DNA from: Artocarpus heterophyllus
Taxonomy: Eukaryota; Streptophyta; Magnoliopsida; Rosales; Moraceae
Direction of reading: 5' to 3'
NCBI GenBank assembly: GCA_025403435.1
Contig: CM046341.1
Coordinates: forward strand, 7,959,219-8,023,218
DNA: 64,000 nt
Numbering within the stretch: the first letter of the stretch is position 1; every line of letters begins with the position of its first letter. The position numbers and the translations under genes were made by a program. The notes beneath the pieces are model-generated. The model ran no database searches and was not told the origin of the DNA. It was given only the letters and a program-made list of their open reading frames with translations. Shown here one piece after another: positions 33,929 to 46,072 of the stretch.

Positions 33929-36900
33929 CAAAAAAAAAAAAAATCTTCTCTTTCGCACCATTTTCTGCAATCACTGCCGTGGGCTTCAAGTTTTGCAAAG
34001 GAAAGACAAGATTATTATAATTATTTTTTCTTTGGGCAGCTAAACTCAAACGCCCATGTTTTGTTGCATTGGATCGAATTAGCAAAACCTTGAGTAGAGT
34101 GCGGTTCAATAAATATGTGGGTGTGGGATCTGGGGAAGTGATGACCACCCCATGTTACATGTTTTGCCCGCTCATCATATGCGTGTGTCTTCTCATCAAC
34201 TACTTTCAGATCAGATCATCCAGATGTTGTGGCACAAGGCGTGGGAAAGCTTACTTTCTTTGTTTTTAGCCCTTGAGAATCCCAAGAGAAAAGGCCATTT
34301 TATATCACCGGTTCAAACTAAGAACATTATACCAATTCAAATTATGTGACTAAAAACACCATAATAATACTAGTTCAAATTGACCTTTTTTCGAATTGAA
34401 CTCGGTGAACCAAACGCCCTTAATTTATCCACTTTAAGGTCCATTGGATAGATAATCATGTTCAAATTAAACCCAAATATAAGTAGGGTTTTTATTGAAC
34501 TGTAAGTATTGAATTTATAGAATGGACAATATTGAGGTTAGCTATTGAAATTTCTTTATTTTAACAAGCAAGTAGTTAACTACGTGTTAGTATTCTGTAT
34601 TGATTAAGTGTTGGATAAATAGTTTAGATTTACCAGACCAAAAAAATTGGGAATATTGTTTTAAAAAAAAATCTAATTACGCTGATAAGTTAACTAGGCA
34701 AGCAAGTGGTAGATAAGCTCTTGAACTCATAGAGTTCACACAGATTCTCTGACTTGGTGCTTCGAGGTCTCAAACTATTGTGCCTCATATATTAATTTAC
34801 CAAGCCAATTCTTTATGTATGTATGTACTTATTATTATTATTATTATTATAGTGTTGTGTCCCTATTTGAGTTTTCGTTAGAAGATTTTTAACGACACGT
34901 TTATAGAGTTTAGTTTTATAAAGGTGTGAGTTATTATGACTCGCTCATGTCGGAATTCTTTCGACATTATATGCCTTTTATAATAATAATAATTATAATA
35001 ATAATAATTATTATTATTTGATAAAATTCTATGGAGAAGACTTAGGATGGAAAAAAAAAGAAACAATCTAATTAGGCTTATCTTTTTATTCGGAAAAAAA
35101 AGAAACAAGAAAAAAAGAAGAAGCAAATCTAATTAAATCTAACGATTCCGTGCTCTATTATTACATGAATTCAGTCTTGGTTCGAAGTTTAGAATCGTGT
35201 ACGAAAATAATTAGAGTCTAGTCATATATATGTGCATGTGTGTATATATATATATATATATATATGATCTTATATAAAATAAAGTTTAAGTGGGTCAATG
35301 GAATTGATGTTTCAAGCCCCATTGGGCCATCTTTAGCTACCCTTTTTTGTGTAATTTATGGTAGCCGGTTCATCTGATCAGGAAGAAAGTAATGGCAGGA
35401 GAGACAGAACTCAGAAGCTTGGAAAATCAATGTATTTATGTCACGCAGAGAGCAACACACAAAGGACATATTAGCAAATGTTTAACACAATGGGGACACA
35501 TGAACTAATTGGTGAGAAAGTCAGATGGGCGCAAAAACCCTTTTAGATTTCTTTTTTCTGCATTCCATATCCATGTGCATTACCATATGTACATGCTTAA
35601 GAAAAGCTGGTGGAGGGGTCCCCAATGCAATATATGCACATGCTCATACAACACTACATGTGTCTCAGATGGCCTTGCGAGTGTTATAGCCATAGCTTTA
35701 TAAATAATAATAATAAAAAAAATTAGAATTATGTATTAAGAGCCGGAGTAATAGTCACCCAAGTCCCACCTCATTTATTTATAAAAACAAAATATTAATC
35801 AGCCATCTCACTTAACTGGTTGACCTTTTACAATAAAATTCTAAGTTCTTAAAAGATAAATTTTCATTATAATATTAAAGTCTAACAAGGTCAAACGAGT
35901 AATCTGATCTATCAAATTCAAAATTGATGACTCCAAAAGAGCACCATCTTACTGGGGCATACAACGGGTAAAAAAAATCTGAATCCCATGTCATTTAAAC
36001 ATGAAAACAAACACCATATTAATCCATCCCACGCAACATGTTAGTCTTTTAGTATAAAAGCTTAAGTCTAAATTCCATTATTATACAGCTAAGTAGTCAC
36101 ACACAGATGTTTCAGTGTATGTATATATATATACGTGTATATATTTGGTAGCGTTTGGAATTGGCATGGCGCTATTTAGGATAGTGAAAGATTTTTTCCT
36201 CCCCCAGTGAAGCCAAACTTGAGCCCAATGAATGGTGGCACAGTGCCTGCGAGGATGACCTATGATTTTGTGCTGTTATATCATCATTTTTTGTATCTTT
36301 GTTACGCGTTTTGGGTATATATGATCCTCTATGTAGTATTTGGGTTTAGTTGGCAACCATATTTTTATTTTACTAGCAAGAAAGGGAAAATAAAAAAAGA
36401 GGTGACCCAATTAGTTATTTTCATATAGACTGTGTAAGTTAGGATCTAGCTAGGTGGGTTCCACGAAAATTCATTACGTTTAGGGACGGTAAGCTGGAAA
36501 CTCAAGAGTGAGGACCAAAGTGGAACCTTTTGTGTGGCTCATAATTCCGACTTCTTTCTCATTTCTGCTTACACATAAACTCAAAATGGAATGAGAAATG
36601 AAAAATAAACTGTACGAAGAGAGATTTGTGATTATATGGGTAAAAATATTGCCAACACTAGGCTTGGATTTACCCTCTACTGGGCCACATTGAGGGTCTG
36701 CAAATACTTTAAAATGGACCAGATCCTATAGAAAGCTCACATGAGTACATGAGAGTGAAACGATGGATTTTGATTAATAAAGCAATAGGGCGTTCCAAGA
36801 CATAGTTGGAACCATAAATTAGAGCAAAAAATACTATAACATATGAAAAAAAAATTACAAAAAAGTATTGGAACAACAAAATTATGGTTCTAATAGTGTT

Positions 36901-37189
36901 TTCAAACAGTCCAAATTCTAGGAGTGAATGTGAAAATCTTACTTAGTAGGGTTGGTATACAAAAAAACCAATTCAGTATGTAAATTACATTTCAACACAA
37001 ACAAATGACAAAAATATCTACAAATATCTTTTAATTATGGTCTCTTTCTTCTTGTCTCTGTTTTCCACTTACTCTTACTCCCTCTTGCTCCTCCCGGTGC
37101 CCCATTTTTGCACAACCTCCAGACTCTGTCGGCATCTTTTCCTTGTTGCCAAGCCGGCCTTGCGCACTATTTTCTCATAGTTGCAACTA
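33929..37189. other. Gene-free AT-rich region
   Basis: No gene is supported. Simple repeats include TAT/TAA runs at about 34830-34852 and 34980-35020 and TA at about 35240-35266. Two stretches at about 35763-35860 and 35985-36070 look like a very diverged duplication (both start TCCCAYNTCATTTA and carry AATATTAATC-type blocks). At 36781-36910 a stretch bounded by GGAACCATAA and TTATGGTTC resembles an eroded MITE. Confidence 0.5.
35238..35266. repeat. TA dinucleotide microsatellite
   Basis: A pure TATA run follows a TG/TA mixed lead-in at about 35226. It is a simple repeat. Confidence 0.9.
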
Positions 37190-37916
37190 AGGGTATTTAT
37201 CGGACAGTTTTTGTTGGTTTTTGGTAAGTCAGTTTTCGATTGACGGCGGTTGGTTTTGAGAAAATGGAACTAAGAGCCGATTGAATAGATAGAAAATTGG
37301 TTGGTTTTTCACCGGAAATGGTGGGTTTTGTGGCTATCGGTTATCATTGGTTTTCGACTAGAATAACAATCTAGGATACTAAAAGTAATCTAGTAGTTGA
37401 AGTGCAATAACATAGTCTTTTTTTGGTTGAAATTTAATGTTTTAGTAGTAGAAAACAAGGGATAATTTTATATAGAATAAATCTACTAAAATTTACATGA
37501 AAAAAATTTCATTAGAAGCCTTGAATTTGTTGGTTTTCATCTTATATATGTAATGGATATATTATATAACATATATTATAGAGCTCATTTAGGAAACACG
37601 TTAGAACTTGAAGTTAGAACTCAAACATTATAGCATGTGAGAGCTTTACAATGTAACAAACTTTGCTTTTTACTGTAGAATGTTAGAACTTTATATTGTA
37701 GAAGTTGAAATTTATTTATTTTAAACGTGTTTCCTAAACAAACTCATAATAACCGTGACAAAATGTTATTTTTGAAAACCAATTGTCAAAAATTCATGGG
37801 TGGTCGGTTTTCAACCAAAGGCAATTGATTTTCACCTATAACTGATTTTTCAATTTTCTTCGGTTGGTTTGGTGGTTTTAGTCGGTTTTGATTGTTCTGT
37901 TTCTTTAATAGCCCTA
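37190..37916. repeat. GGTTTT-rich repeat element with nested MITE
   Basis: Repeated GTTGGTTTT, GGTTTTCGA and CGGTTTT motifs fill about 37200-37380 and 37795-37905, while the middle is AT-rich. The outer ends (TAAGGGTATTTATCGGACAG on the left; reversed right end TAGGGCTATTAAAGAAACAG) are loosely similar. This looks like a decayed transposon of unknown class with the 37581-37745 MITE inside it. Confidence 0.4.
37581..37745. mobile_element. Shared-box MITE with 23-bp inverted termini
   Basis: The left end reads GAGCTCATTTAGGAAACACG and the reversed right end reads GAGTTTGTTTAGGAAACACG; pairing continues for about three more bases. Two internal boxes (TAGCATGTGAGAGCTTTACA and TAGAATGTTAGAACTTTATA) lie about 48 bp apart. 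It is 165 bp with no coding frame, and is one of the best-preserved members of the family. Confidence 0.75.
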
Positions 37917-38069
37917 GTACCAATGTCCCAACGGTGAGATCAATGTCTCTCCATGACAAAATTGGCATTCCCAGGCTCTATGACTAGCGGCCGCCACACA
38001 CAATTGTGTATTTTTTTCTCTCTTTTTTTTGTTAACTTTACTAAGGTATTTAACATTTTTAGTTTTAAC

Positions 38070-38175
38070 TAAAAATTTTGGTTGCCACACTGTAAAACTC
38101 TCACATGCTACAACATTAAAAAAAAATAAGTAAGAGTGTAAAACTCTCATATGCTACAGTAGTTTTAACTCTACA
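38070..38175. mobile_element. Shared-box MITE fragment
   Basis: Two boxes, AACTCTCACATGCTACAACA and AACTCTCATATGCTACAGTA, lie about 52 bp apart in direct orientation. No convincing termini remain. Confidence 0.5.
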
Positions 38176-38625
38176 TTCTATAAAATTGTGGATCAAAATT
38201 TGAGATCTTTATGTTTGCTAATCTTTTCTTTTTCAAACTACTGATTTACACAAAGTAGACCAACAGTTTACTTTAATTTTGTTTTTGTATAAAGAATTTA
38301 TTTTTTTCTCCTCTAGACGTCTGTTTGTCTAAAAATAGACTAGTGATTCACTTTAAATCAATATCTAATCTAAAGTTTCATAATTTAATTTGAAAATTTT
38401 TGATTTAATCTAAAATAAAGCAGTGGTTTTATTAAAAAAAGAGTAAACCAATGATTCATCAATAAGTAAACTAATAATTTAGAGTGATATGGAGTTTATA
38501 ACTGAGAAAAGTACTTTATGTCAAAGCCAACAAAATTGCTAAAAACTGACGGCATATCTTTTGAAGCGATACCAAGATTGATATTCTTAGAAATTAGTTG
38601 TCACATAATTTATGGGAGAATATAG

Positions 38626-39040
38626 TGTAACCGTTGCAAATTTTAACGGTTTCAATAAGGAATTGAAACCAATTTATTTTGTTGCAATTATTGGCTCATA
38701 TTTATGCCCATTAAAACGCCTTGGTAACTGTTGTTTTGTGGCTGTATAATAATCCTTGATGGAAGGATTTTTCTGCAGCAGAGAAACACGAAAAACAAAA
38801 CAAATATATTCCTCAATTTTGGTCCCTATCACCACTCTCTGATATTTGATTATTCACCATCGCATTTTGAGTTCTGGGTGATAGAAGCAACCGAACTAAG
38901 GAGGAGGCAGCCACGCTTACAACTAGAAAAGCTTGAATTACATAGTACAGAGGCAATGGCAGGAGGTACAAATCTACACGCTTCCGTTTAATTCTATATG
39001 CATAAAGATTTAAGCATATTAGAATTTGTTTATGTTTTCA
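38626..39040 (+). repeat. Copia 5' LTR (415 bp)
   Basis: It begins TGTAACCGTTGC and ends TTATGTTTTCA, and aligns without gaps to 45039-45453. The 86-codon frame inside it (38731-38991) is also present in the 3' LTR and is not a gene. Confidence 0.97.
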
Positions 39041-39042
39041 TT

Positions 39043-39055
39043 TGGCATCAGAGCC
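39043..39055 (+). other. Primer binding site (initiator tRNA-Met type)
   Basis: TGGCATCAGAGCC lies two bases after the 5' LTR. It matches the usual plant copia site complementary to the 3' end of initiator tRNA-Met (TGGTATCAGAGCC) except for one base. Confidence 0.85.
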
Positions 39056-40513
39056 GTAAAATACTCTGCCTTGCGTGCGAACTGTGGAGTTTGTTTTAAA
39101 AAAAATTCCATGTTCATGAACGCACGGTTGAAATTTTTTTTTATTTCTGGGTTTTTTTTTTAGCGTTTCTTAATTGAAACTAAGATTAAAAATCATTTAC
39201 ACATTAGATTTCTATGAATTCTGCAATTTGAAACGTCAAAATCCATGTCCGGTTGGCTTAGAAACTGTCGGGTTTTGTTGTGGGTCTGAAACGGGTCAAA
39301 ACCGGGTTGTCCGGGTCGAGACGACCCATTCAGAGGAAGAAGACGACCTGAAACGCCATGTCATTTGGCTTTGAGACAGCCAAAATGACATGTCGTTTGG
39401 CTTTGAGATAGCCAAAACGACATGTCGTTTTGTAAGTAGAAGGGGCTCGTTTCAGTGTTAAAAAACGACAAGTCATTTTGGACCTTAATGACCAAAACTA
39501 CATGTCGTTTGGAATGTTGACAGGCTGCCCTCCAAGTAAATGACGTGTCGTTTATGGCTTGGGGGGGTATTTACCCTCCATGAAACGTCGTCGTTTTTAA
39601 GAAAATTAAAAAAAAAACCCAAAAATTAAAAATTTTTTTTTTGATTTTTTTCTAGATTTTATAAAATGATATTTTTGGGGAAAATTTCATAAAATTTTCA
39701 GTTTTTATAATTTTTTTGAAATTTTCATTATATCCATAATTTTGATATTTTTATGAAAATTTTCATATTATGGAATAATTTATGAAAAATTCATAATTTT
39801 GAATATTCATAATTTTGGTATTTGTTATGAATATTATACAGTATTTGTGTGGATATAATTTTGTAAATTTATGTGCATATAGTGTTCATTATGTATAATC
39901 TGTGATTTAAAATTATGCATGTAATATTAAGTTAAATAATTTAGTACATTTAATTTTATGCAATAATGTGCTAAATTATATTTTTGAATGTATAATTTTA
40001 ATCTATACATAATGAAAATTAGTACATAAATTATGGTTCTTTGTTCATATTTATTTGTTGCTTAAGGTAATTGCAATTTATTTTATGAGCAAAAATTAAA
40101 GAATAAATGTCTTGTGATATATGTATTTAATTTTTGAATAATTAAAGAGTAGCCACAGCATCTTTGATTATGCAAAAAATTATATTAGATGTTTAAATCA
40201 CATATGGTAAAAGGACATTAAATTATGATTAATCATATGTAATATGATAAATTTTATCATACAGGAATTTTTATTATATTTAATATGATTAGTTAGGATG
40301 ATGTATCAAATAATCTTTCTTAATTTACCCATAGGAATTAAGAAAAGGGCATATAATTTGATAGTATCATCATAAGGATATATGAGTCTGTTTGAATTAA
40401 AAATTTAGCCCACAGGTAATTTTTATGTCATTTGATTTATATTTTAATGCATGATTTACATTGGTAAACATGTCATAAAGTATTGTAGCCTCAATTTAGT
40501 AACATAAGCATGT
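39056..40513 (+). other. Copia leader with ACATGTCGTTT palindromic motifs
   Basis: This 1.46-kb untranslated leader is unusually long. Its first part (39354-39600) has about six variants of ACATGTCGTTT, one of them a perfect 20-bp palindrome at 39413-39432. The rest is very AT-rich with no open frame of note. Confidence 0.8.
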
Positions 40514-41323
40514 ATGTTTCATTATGCAGCTATGCAAACTGTGAGTTACTCTGATTTTCAGTGTGACATTCCCGAACTTAAGGGAGACAACTATAAGGTA
40601 TGGAAGGAGAGAATTCTTCTTCATTTAGGTGTCATGGACATTGACTTTGCTATCCGTAAGGATGAACCACCTACCATTACGGAGACCAGCCAGCCAGATG
40701 ACGTTGACTGTTATGAAAAGTGGGAGCGATCTAATCGCCTCTGCGCAATGTTCATAAAGACGAAGATCTCGGCTGGCATACGTGGTTCATTGGAGCAATA
40801 TGACAATGTGCGAGCTCTGATGAAGGCAATTGATGAGCAGTTTGCTACATCAGACAAAGCCTTGGCTAGCACCTTGATAATGAAATTTTCATCCATGAAG
40901 CTTACTGGAATTCATGGTGTGTGTGAGCACATCATGCAAATGAGAGATATAGCGGCTCAGTTGAAGACACTTGAGGTTGAGATGTCTGAAACCTTCCTTA
41001 TGCACTACATCGTCAACACTCTTCCACATCAATATGGACCTTTCAAGATATCCTACAACACACATAAGGATAAGTGGTCCATCAATGAATTGATGACCAT
41101 GTGTGTTCAGGAAGAAGGAAGGCTTGTTATGGAAGCAGAAGAGAATGTGCATCTGGCAACTCAAAGGAAGAATAAGGGCCAAGCCAAGAATAAGGGAAAA
41201 GGTAAACTACCTGCTCAAGCTGATGTCAAGAAGGAATCCAGGTGCTTTTTTTGCAAAAAGAAGGGGCACATAAAGAAGGATTGTCCTAAATATCAGAGAT
41301 GGCTTGACAAAAAATGTACTTAA
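40514..41323 (+). pseudogene. Copia gag (capsid-like, with zinc knuckle)
   Basis: A 269-residue frame starts from an ATG at 40514; a second ATG at 40532 is the likelier native start. The protein has the copia gag core (LKGDNYKVWKERIL near residues 23-36, ending in LVMEAEE) and a CCHC zinc knuckle, CX2CX4HX4C, near residue 245. It would package element RNA. A TAA at 41321 cuts it from the protease in the same frame. That codon probably arose by mutation, because related copia elements read through into protease here. Confidence 0.9.
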
Positions 41324-44300
41324 TTCTCACTTGTTTGTTATGAATCTAATATGGTTGATGTTGAACATAACACATGGTGGATTGATTCTGGTTCTTCAAT
41401 CCATGTCACTAATTCCTTACAGGGATTGCAAGGCCTAAGGAAGCCAGTGGGAAGTGAGCAGTGCATCTATTCAGGCAACAAGATGAACTCACATGTAGAG
41501 GCTGTCAGAACATGCAATTTAGTTTTATCTAGTGGTTATGTTTTAAAGTTAGAAAAGACATTTTATATTCCTAGTTTTTCTAGGAATTAATTTCAGTTTC
41601 AAGGCTTGTACCATTGGGATTTTCCTTTAATTTTTCAGACACTATATTTAGTTTATTTTATAGATCTGAGCTTATTGGAACTGATACATTGTCAAATGGT
41701 ATTTTCAAAATTAATTTACAAGATAAAGCTTCTTATTCTTCTATGCATGTTCATGATAATGCTGGCATTAAGAGATGTGTTGTGAATGAAGATTCCGCGA
41801 TGTTATGGCACCGTAGATTGTGTCATATCTCTATTGAGAGAATAAAGAGACTAGTGAATGATGGAGTACTTAGTACTCTAGATTTTACTGACTTTGATAC
41901 TTGTGTGGATTGCATAAAGGGAAGGTGCTAAGAGGAGTTCAGACATATTAGAGATCATACATACTGATATTTGTAGTCCAGACATAGACGCGTATGGTCA
42001 AAAGTATTTCATTACTTTTATTGATGATTACTCACGATATATGTATCTCTACTTGCTTCATAACAAAAGTGAAACTATAGATGCCTTTAAGGTGTTTAAG
42101 GCAGAAGTAGAGAAACAATGTGGTAAGCAAATAAAGATAGTGAGATCTGATAGATGTGGTGAACACTATGGTAGATACACCGAAGATGGACAAGCGTCTG
42201 GTCCATTTATGAAGTTTCTTCAAGAACATGGGATAGTTGCCCAGTATACTATGCCCGGTTCTCCAGATCAAAATGGTGTGGCAGAAAGAAGAAACTGAAT
42301 ATTGTTGGATATGGTGTAGAGCATGCTTAGCAGCTCTAAGCTTCCTAGGTCTTTGTGGACTGAAGCTCTTTAAGACGGCTGTGTATATATTAAACCGAGT
42401 TCCAACTAAGGCTGTCTCAAAGATACCGTTCGAGTTATGGAAAGATTGGAAACCTAGTTTGCGACATATACGCATTTGGGGATGCCCGTCTGAAGTGAGA
42501 GTCTATAATCCACAAGAAAAAAAGCTAGACCCAAGGACCATAAGTGGGTATTTCGTTGGATATGCTGAACGGTCTAAGGGATATAGATTTTATTTTCCAT
42601 CACATACCACTAGGTTTATGGAATCAAGGAATGCGAAATTTCTTGAGAATGACTTGATCAGTGGGAACGATCGATTCTGGAACACCGTTCCAGAGAAAGA
42701 TCATACAGATGCTCAAGCTTCCACTATATATGATAGAGTGATTGTTATACGCGACACGCCTACAATTCAAATGTGTGTTGAACAACAGCCAGTCATTCAA
42801 GCTCCATAGATTGCTGATCAAGAAGCAGTAGATGCAGCTGAACAACAGATACAAGAACCTGTTGAACAGCCAGATGATCAACATGCTCCTCAAGAGAATG
42901 TTGAATCAGCATTAAGGAGATCTACTAGAGTAAGGCGATCAGCCATTCCTAGTGACTATATTGTGTATCTACAAGAGTCTGACTACAACATAGGAGCCAA
43001 AAATGATCCAAAAACGTTTTCACAAGCTATGAGTTGTAAGGAATCTAACTTGTGGTATGATGCCATGAAAGATGAGATGAACTCTATGTCATCTAATGGA
43101 GTCTGGGATCTTGTCAAGTTGCCTGATGGTGTAAAAGCCATTGGTTGCAAATGGGTCTTCAAGACAAAGAAAGACTCATTAGGCAACATTGAGAGACATA
43201 AGGCAAGACTCATTGCTAAAGGATTCACTCAAAGGGAGGGTATAGATTACACTGAGACTTTTTCTCCTGTATCTAAAAAAGACTCCCTTCGTGTGATCAT
43301 GACATTAGTAGCTCATTTTGATTTTGAGTTACATCAGATGGATGTGAAAATGGCATTCCTCATTGGTGATCTAGAGGAAGAGGTTTATATGAAACAACTT
43401 GAAGGATTCTCCTCTAGTGATGGTGACCAATTGGTATGCAAACTCAAGAAATCCATATATGGTTTGAAATAGGCTTCCCGTCAATGGTATTTGAAATTCC
43501 ACGATGCCATCACTTCATTTGGTTTTGAAGAGAACATCATGAATCAATGTATATACCAAAAGGTCAGTGGGAGCAAGATTTGTTTCCTTGTTTTGTATGT
43601 GGATGATATCCTTCTTGCAACCAATGACAAGGGGTTTCTGTATGAAGTGAAATAATTCCTTTCTAAGAACTTTGATATGAAGGATATGGGTGAGGCATCT
43701 TATGTCATTGGCATAAAAATCCATAGGGATGGATCTTGATGCATTTTGGGACTATCGCAAGAAACCTATATCAATAAAGTCTTAGATAGATTTCGGATGA
43801 AAGATTGTTCATCAAGTATAGCACCCATTGTGAATGGTGATGAGTTCAGTTTGAACCAATGTCCAAGAAATGATTTCGAGAAAGTTCAAATGAGCAACAT
43901 TCCTTATGCTTCAGTTGTCGAAAGCCTTATGTATGCTCAGGTCTACACAAGACCTGACATTGCATTTGCTGTGGGAATGTTGGGAAGATATCAGAGTAAC
44001 CCAGGCATTGACCACTAGAGGGCTGCAAAGAAGGTGATGAGGTACCTTCAAGGTACAAAGGATTACATGCTTATGTATAGACGAACTGACATTCTAGAGG
44101 TGATTGGCTACTCCGATTCAGACTTTGCTGGCTGTGTTGATTCGAGAAAATCAACTTAAGGTTATATTTTCAAGATAGTTGGAGGAGCTGTATCTTGGAG
44201 GAGTGGAAAGCAAACGTTGGTTGCTACTTCCATGATGGAGGCAGAGTTCATTTCTTGTTTTGAGGCTACTTCGCATGGTGTATGGTTGAAGGAGCTGTAT

Positions 44301-44730
44301 CTTGGAGGAGCTGGAGGCAGAGTTCATGCTAGTTGGAGGAGCTGTATCTTAGAGGAGTGGAAAGCAAACGTTGGTTGCTACTTCCATGATGGAGGTAGAG
44401 TTCGTTTTTTGTTTTGAGGCTACTTCGCATGGTGTATGGTTGAAGAGTTTCATGTCAGGCCTCAAAATTGTAGATTCTGTGTCTAGGCCATTAAGGATAT
44501 ATTGTGACAATTCAGCTACTATCTTTATGGCTAAGAATAATAAGAGTGGCAGTCGAACTAAACATATCGACATTAAGTACTTAGCCATAAGGGAACGGAT
44601 TAAGGAAAATAAAATGGTCATTGAGCATATAAGCACTGAATTGATGGTCACAGATCCTCTGACAAAAGGAATACCACCGAAGTCATTTAAGGATCACGTT
44701 GTACAGATGAGACTTGGTTCCATAATGTAA
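41324..44730 (+). pseudogene. Copia pol: protease, integrase, reverse transcriptase, RNase H (broken)
   Basis: Protease (about 41351-41590) shows the WIDSGSS active site. A frameshift near 41585 leads into the pre-integrase zinc region (LWHRRLCH, CVDCIKG). A further break near 41925 precedes the integrase core, whose D-D-E residues appear in HTDI, VRSD and GVAERRN. After a TGA, a TAG and a frameshift at 42296-42370, the frame runs to about 44330. Reverse transcriptase has KARLIAKGFTQ and the YVDD catalytic motif (about 43597). Stops interrupt it at 42807 (TAG), 43470 (TAG), 43653 (TAA), 43737 (TGA), 44016 (TAG) and 44157 (TAA). RNase H (from about 44110) contains a 154-bp duplication that shifts the frame; the tail resumes at 44371-44730. 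Confidence 0.93.
44176..44446 (+). repeat. 154-bp direct duplication inside copia RNase H
   Basis: About 118 bp starting TAGTTGGAGGAGCTGTATCT occurs at 44176-44293 and again at 44330-44446. A shorter echo (GGAGCTGTATCTTGGAGGAG) lies between them at about 44291-44310. The period is 154 bp, not a multiple of three, so it shifts the reading frame. The copies differ at only a few bases, so the event is recent. Confidence 0.9.
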
Positions 44731-45025
44731 ATTTGTTTGTATATAAAATTTACAATCTTAATGAAACTCTTATTCAGCTGTGATGTTTTCTCATATTTGT
44801 TTTGTGCATAAAGTTATTAGAGAAAAATTCACACATAGTAGGACCAAGAATAAACATTGAGTTTATTCATAAAGTTAAGTTACCATATAAGGAATAAAGT
44901 CTAAGAAATAATACATTGTAATACATGGAAGATAATACTCACAATTTAGAGAAACTATCGCCATGATTCATGTATTTGTTTCCTGAAAGTTTGGGTTTAA
45001 TGAATATAAAAGATAAATATGGAGA

Positions 45026-45038
45026 CCAAGTGGGAGAA
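45026..45038 (+). other. Copia polypurine tract
   Basis: The purine-rich CCAAGTGGGAGAA stretch abuts the 3' LTR start at 45039, where plus-strand DNA synthesis would be primed. Confidence 0.8.
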
Positions 45039-45453
45039 TGTAACCGTTGCAAATTTTAACAGTTTCAATAAGGAATTGAAACCAATTTATTTTGTTGCAA
45101 TTATTGGCTCATAGTTATGCCCATTAAAACGCCTTGGTAACTGTTGTTTTGTGGCTGTATAATAATCCTTGATGGAAGGATTTTTCTGCAGCAGAGAAAC
45201 ATGAAAAACAAAACAAATATATTCCTCAATTTTGGTCCTTATCACCACTCTCTGATATTTGATTATTCACCATCGCATTTTGAGTTCTGGGTGATAGAAG
45301 CAACCGAACTAAGGAGGAGGCAACCACGCTTACAACTAGAAAAGCTTGAATTACACAGTACAGAGGCAATTGCAGGAGGTATAAATCTACACGCTTCTGT
45401 TTAATTCTATATGCATAAAGATTTAAGCATGTTAGAATTCGTTTATGTTTTCA
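45039..45453 (+). repeat. Copia 3' LTR (415 bp)
   Basis: It is equal in length to the 5' LTR. I count 11 mismatches by eye (nine transitions, two transversions) and no gaps, about 97% identity. It is followed directly by the TATAG duplication. Confidence 0.97.
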
Positions 45454-45458
45454 TATAG

Positions 45459-46072
45459 AGGATGCTGCTTTAGCAAGAAAGCATAAAAATGTTTCATTTA
45501 TTAAACGCTGTAAGATTTTTGTCCCTCGTTCTCCTTTTGTACGTTGACTAAAGATGGGGAGACTTTTTTCATAAAGATACAAAACTGAGAAAGTTAAATG
45601 GGACACATTTTCTAAATTTGTCTAATTTTTACTATCTTTAGTATTGATGGAGCCCATTGGTTTAATGAAATGGTGTCATTTTTTTCATTGGCTTAATTAA
45701 GGGTCGAGTTCACAAATAGAACACATTAGCTCTTGATTTTTATTTTTACATATTATGCTATTACAAAGTATAAAGTTGTTACACAAAAAACCACCTGTTA
45801 TTTTTTGAATGAAAATTGCACACATGAAAGTTTAATGCTCTTCTCATGGATAAGGAGGAAAATTGATTTGTGGTCAAATTTTATTTTGAGGAAACCCAAA
45901 GCCAAACAAAAACAAATTTGACGGTAAAATTGTTGGACTAGATCTTTGAAAAATAATAAGTTAAAACTGAAAATACTATAAGATGTAATAGAACACAATA
46001 TTAAAACATTGGAACCGTAAACTGCGATTTTAACCGAGACCGTCAAACAACCTAGTCTTAATTGGTCCTTAC
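45459..46072. other. Gene-free stretch between copia and the possible exon pair
   Basis: No gene is supported. A minus-strand frame of about 65 codons crosses about 45454-45640 next to a splice-acceptor-like TTTCTCAG, but its phase does not fit the exon pair at 46073-46372. The part at about 45930-46050 has GGAACCGTAA and GACCGTCAAACAACC, resembling an eroded MITE end. Confidence 0.4.

Larger units (their letters stand above)
38626..45453 (+). mobile_element. Ty1/copia LTR retrotransposon, structurally complete but coding-dead
   Basis: The element is 6828 bp. Two 415-bp LTRs begin TGTAACC and end TTTTCA, and the insertion is flanked by TATAG at 38621-38625 and 45454-45458. Domain order is gag, protease, integrase, reverse transcriptase, RNase H, which defines copia. 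A primer binding site follows the 5' LTR and a purine-rich tract precedes the 3' LTR. The reading frames carry several stops, at least three frameshifts and a 154-bp internal duplication, so it cannot encode its own proteins. I count 11 differences between the LTRs, implying a fairly recent insertion. Confidence 0.97.

Noticed and set aside
38731..38991. 86-codon open frame, repeated at 45144-45404
   Set aside because: Both copies lie wholly inside the copia LTRs and no copia LTR protein is known.
45454..45640. Minus-strand frame of about 65 codons as third exon of the 46.1-46.4 kb locus
   Set aside because: Its acceptor-like site gives a phase incompatible with the preceding exon, and it ends at the copia junction without recognisable protein features.
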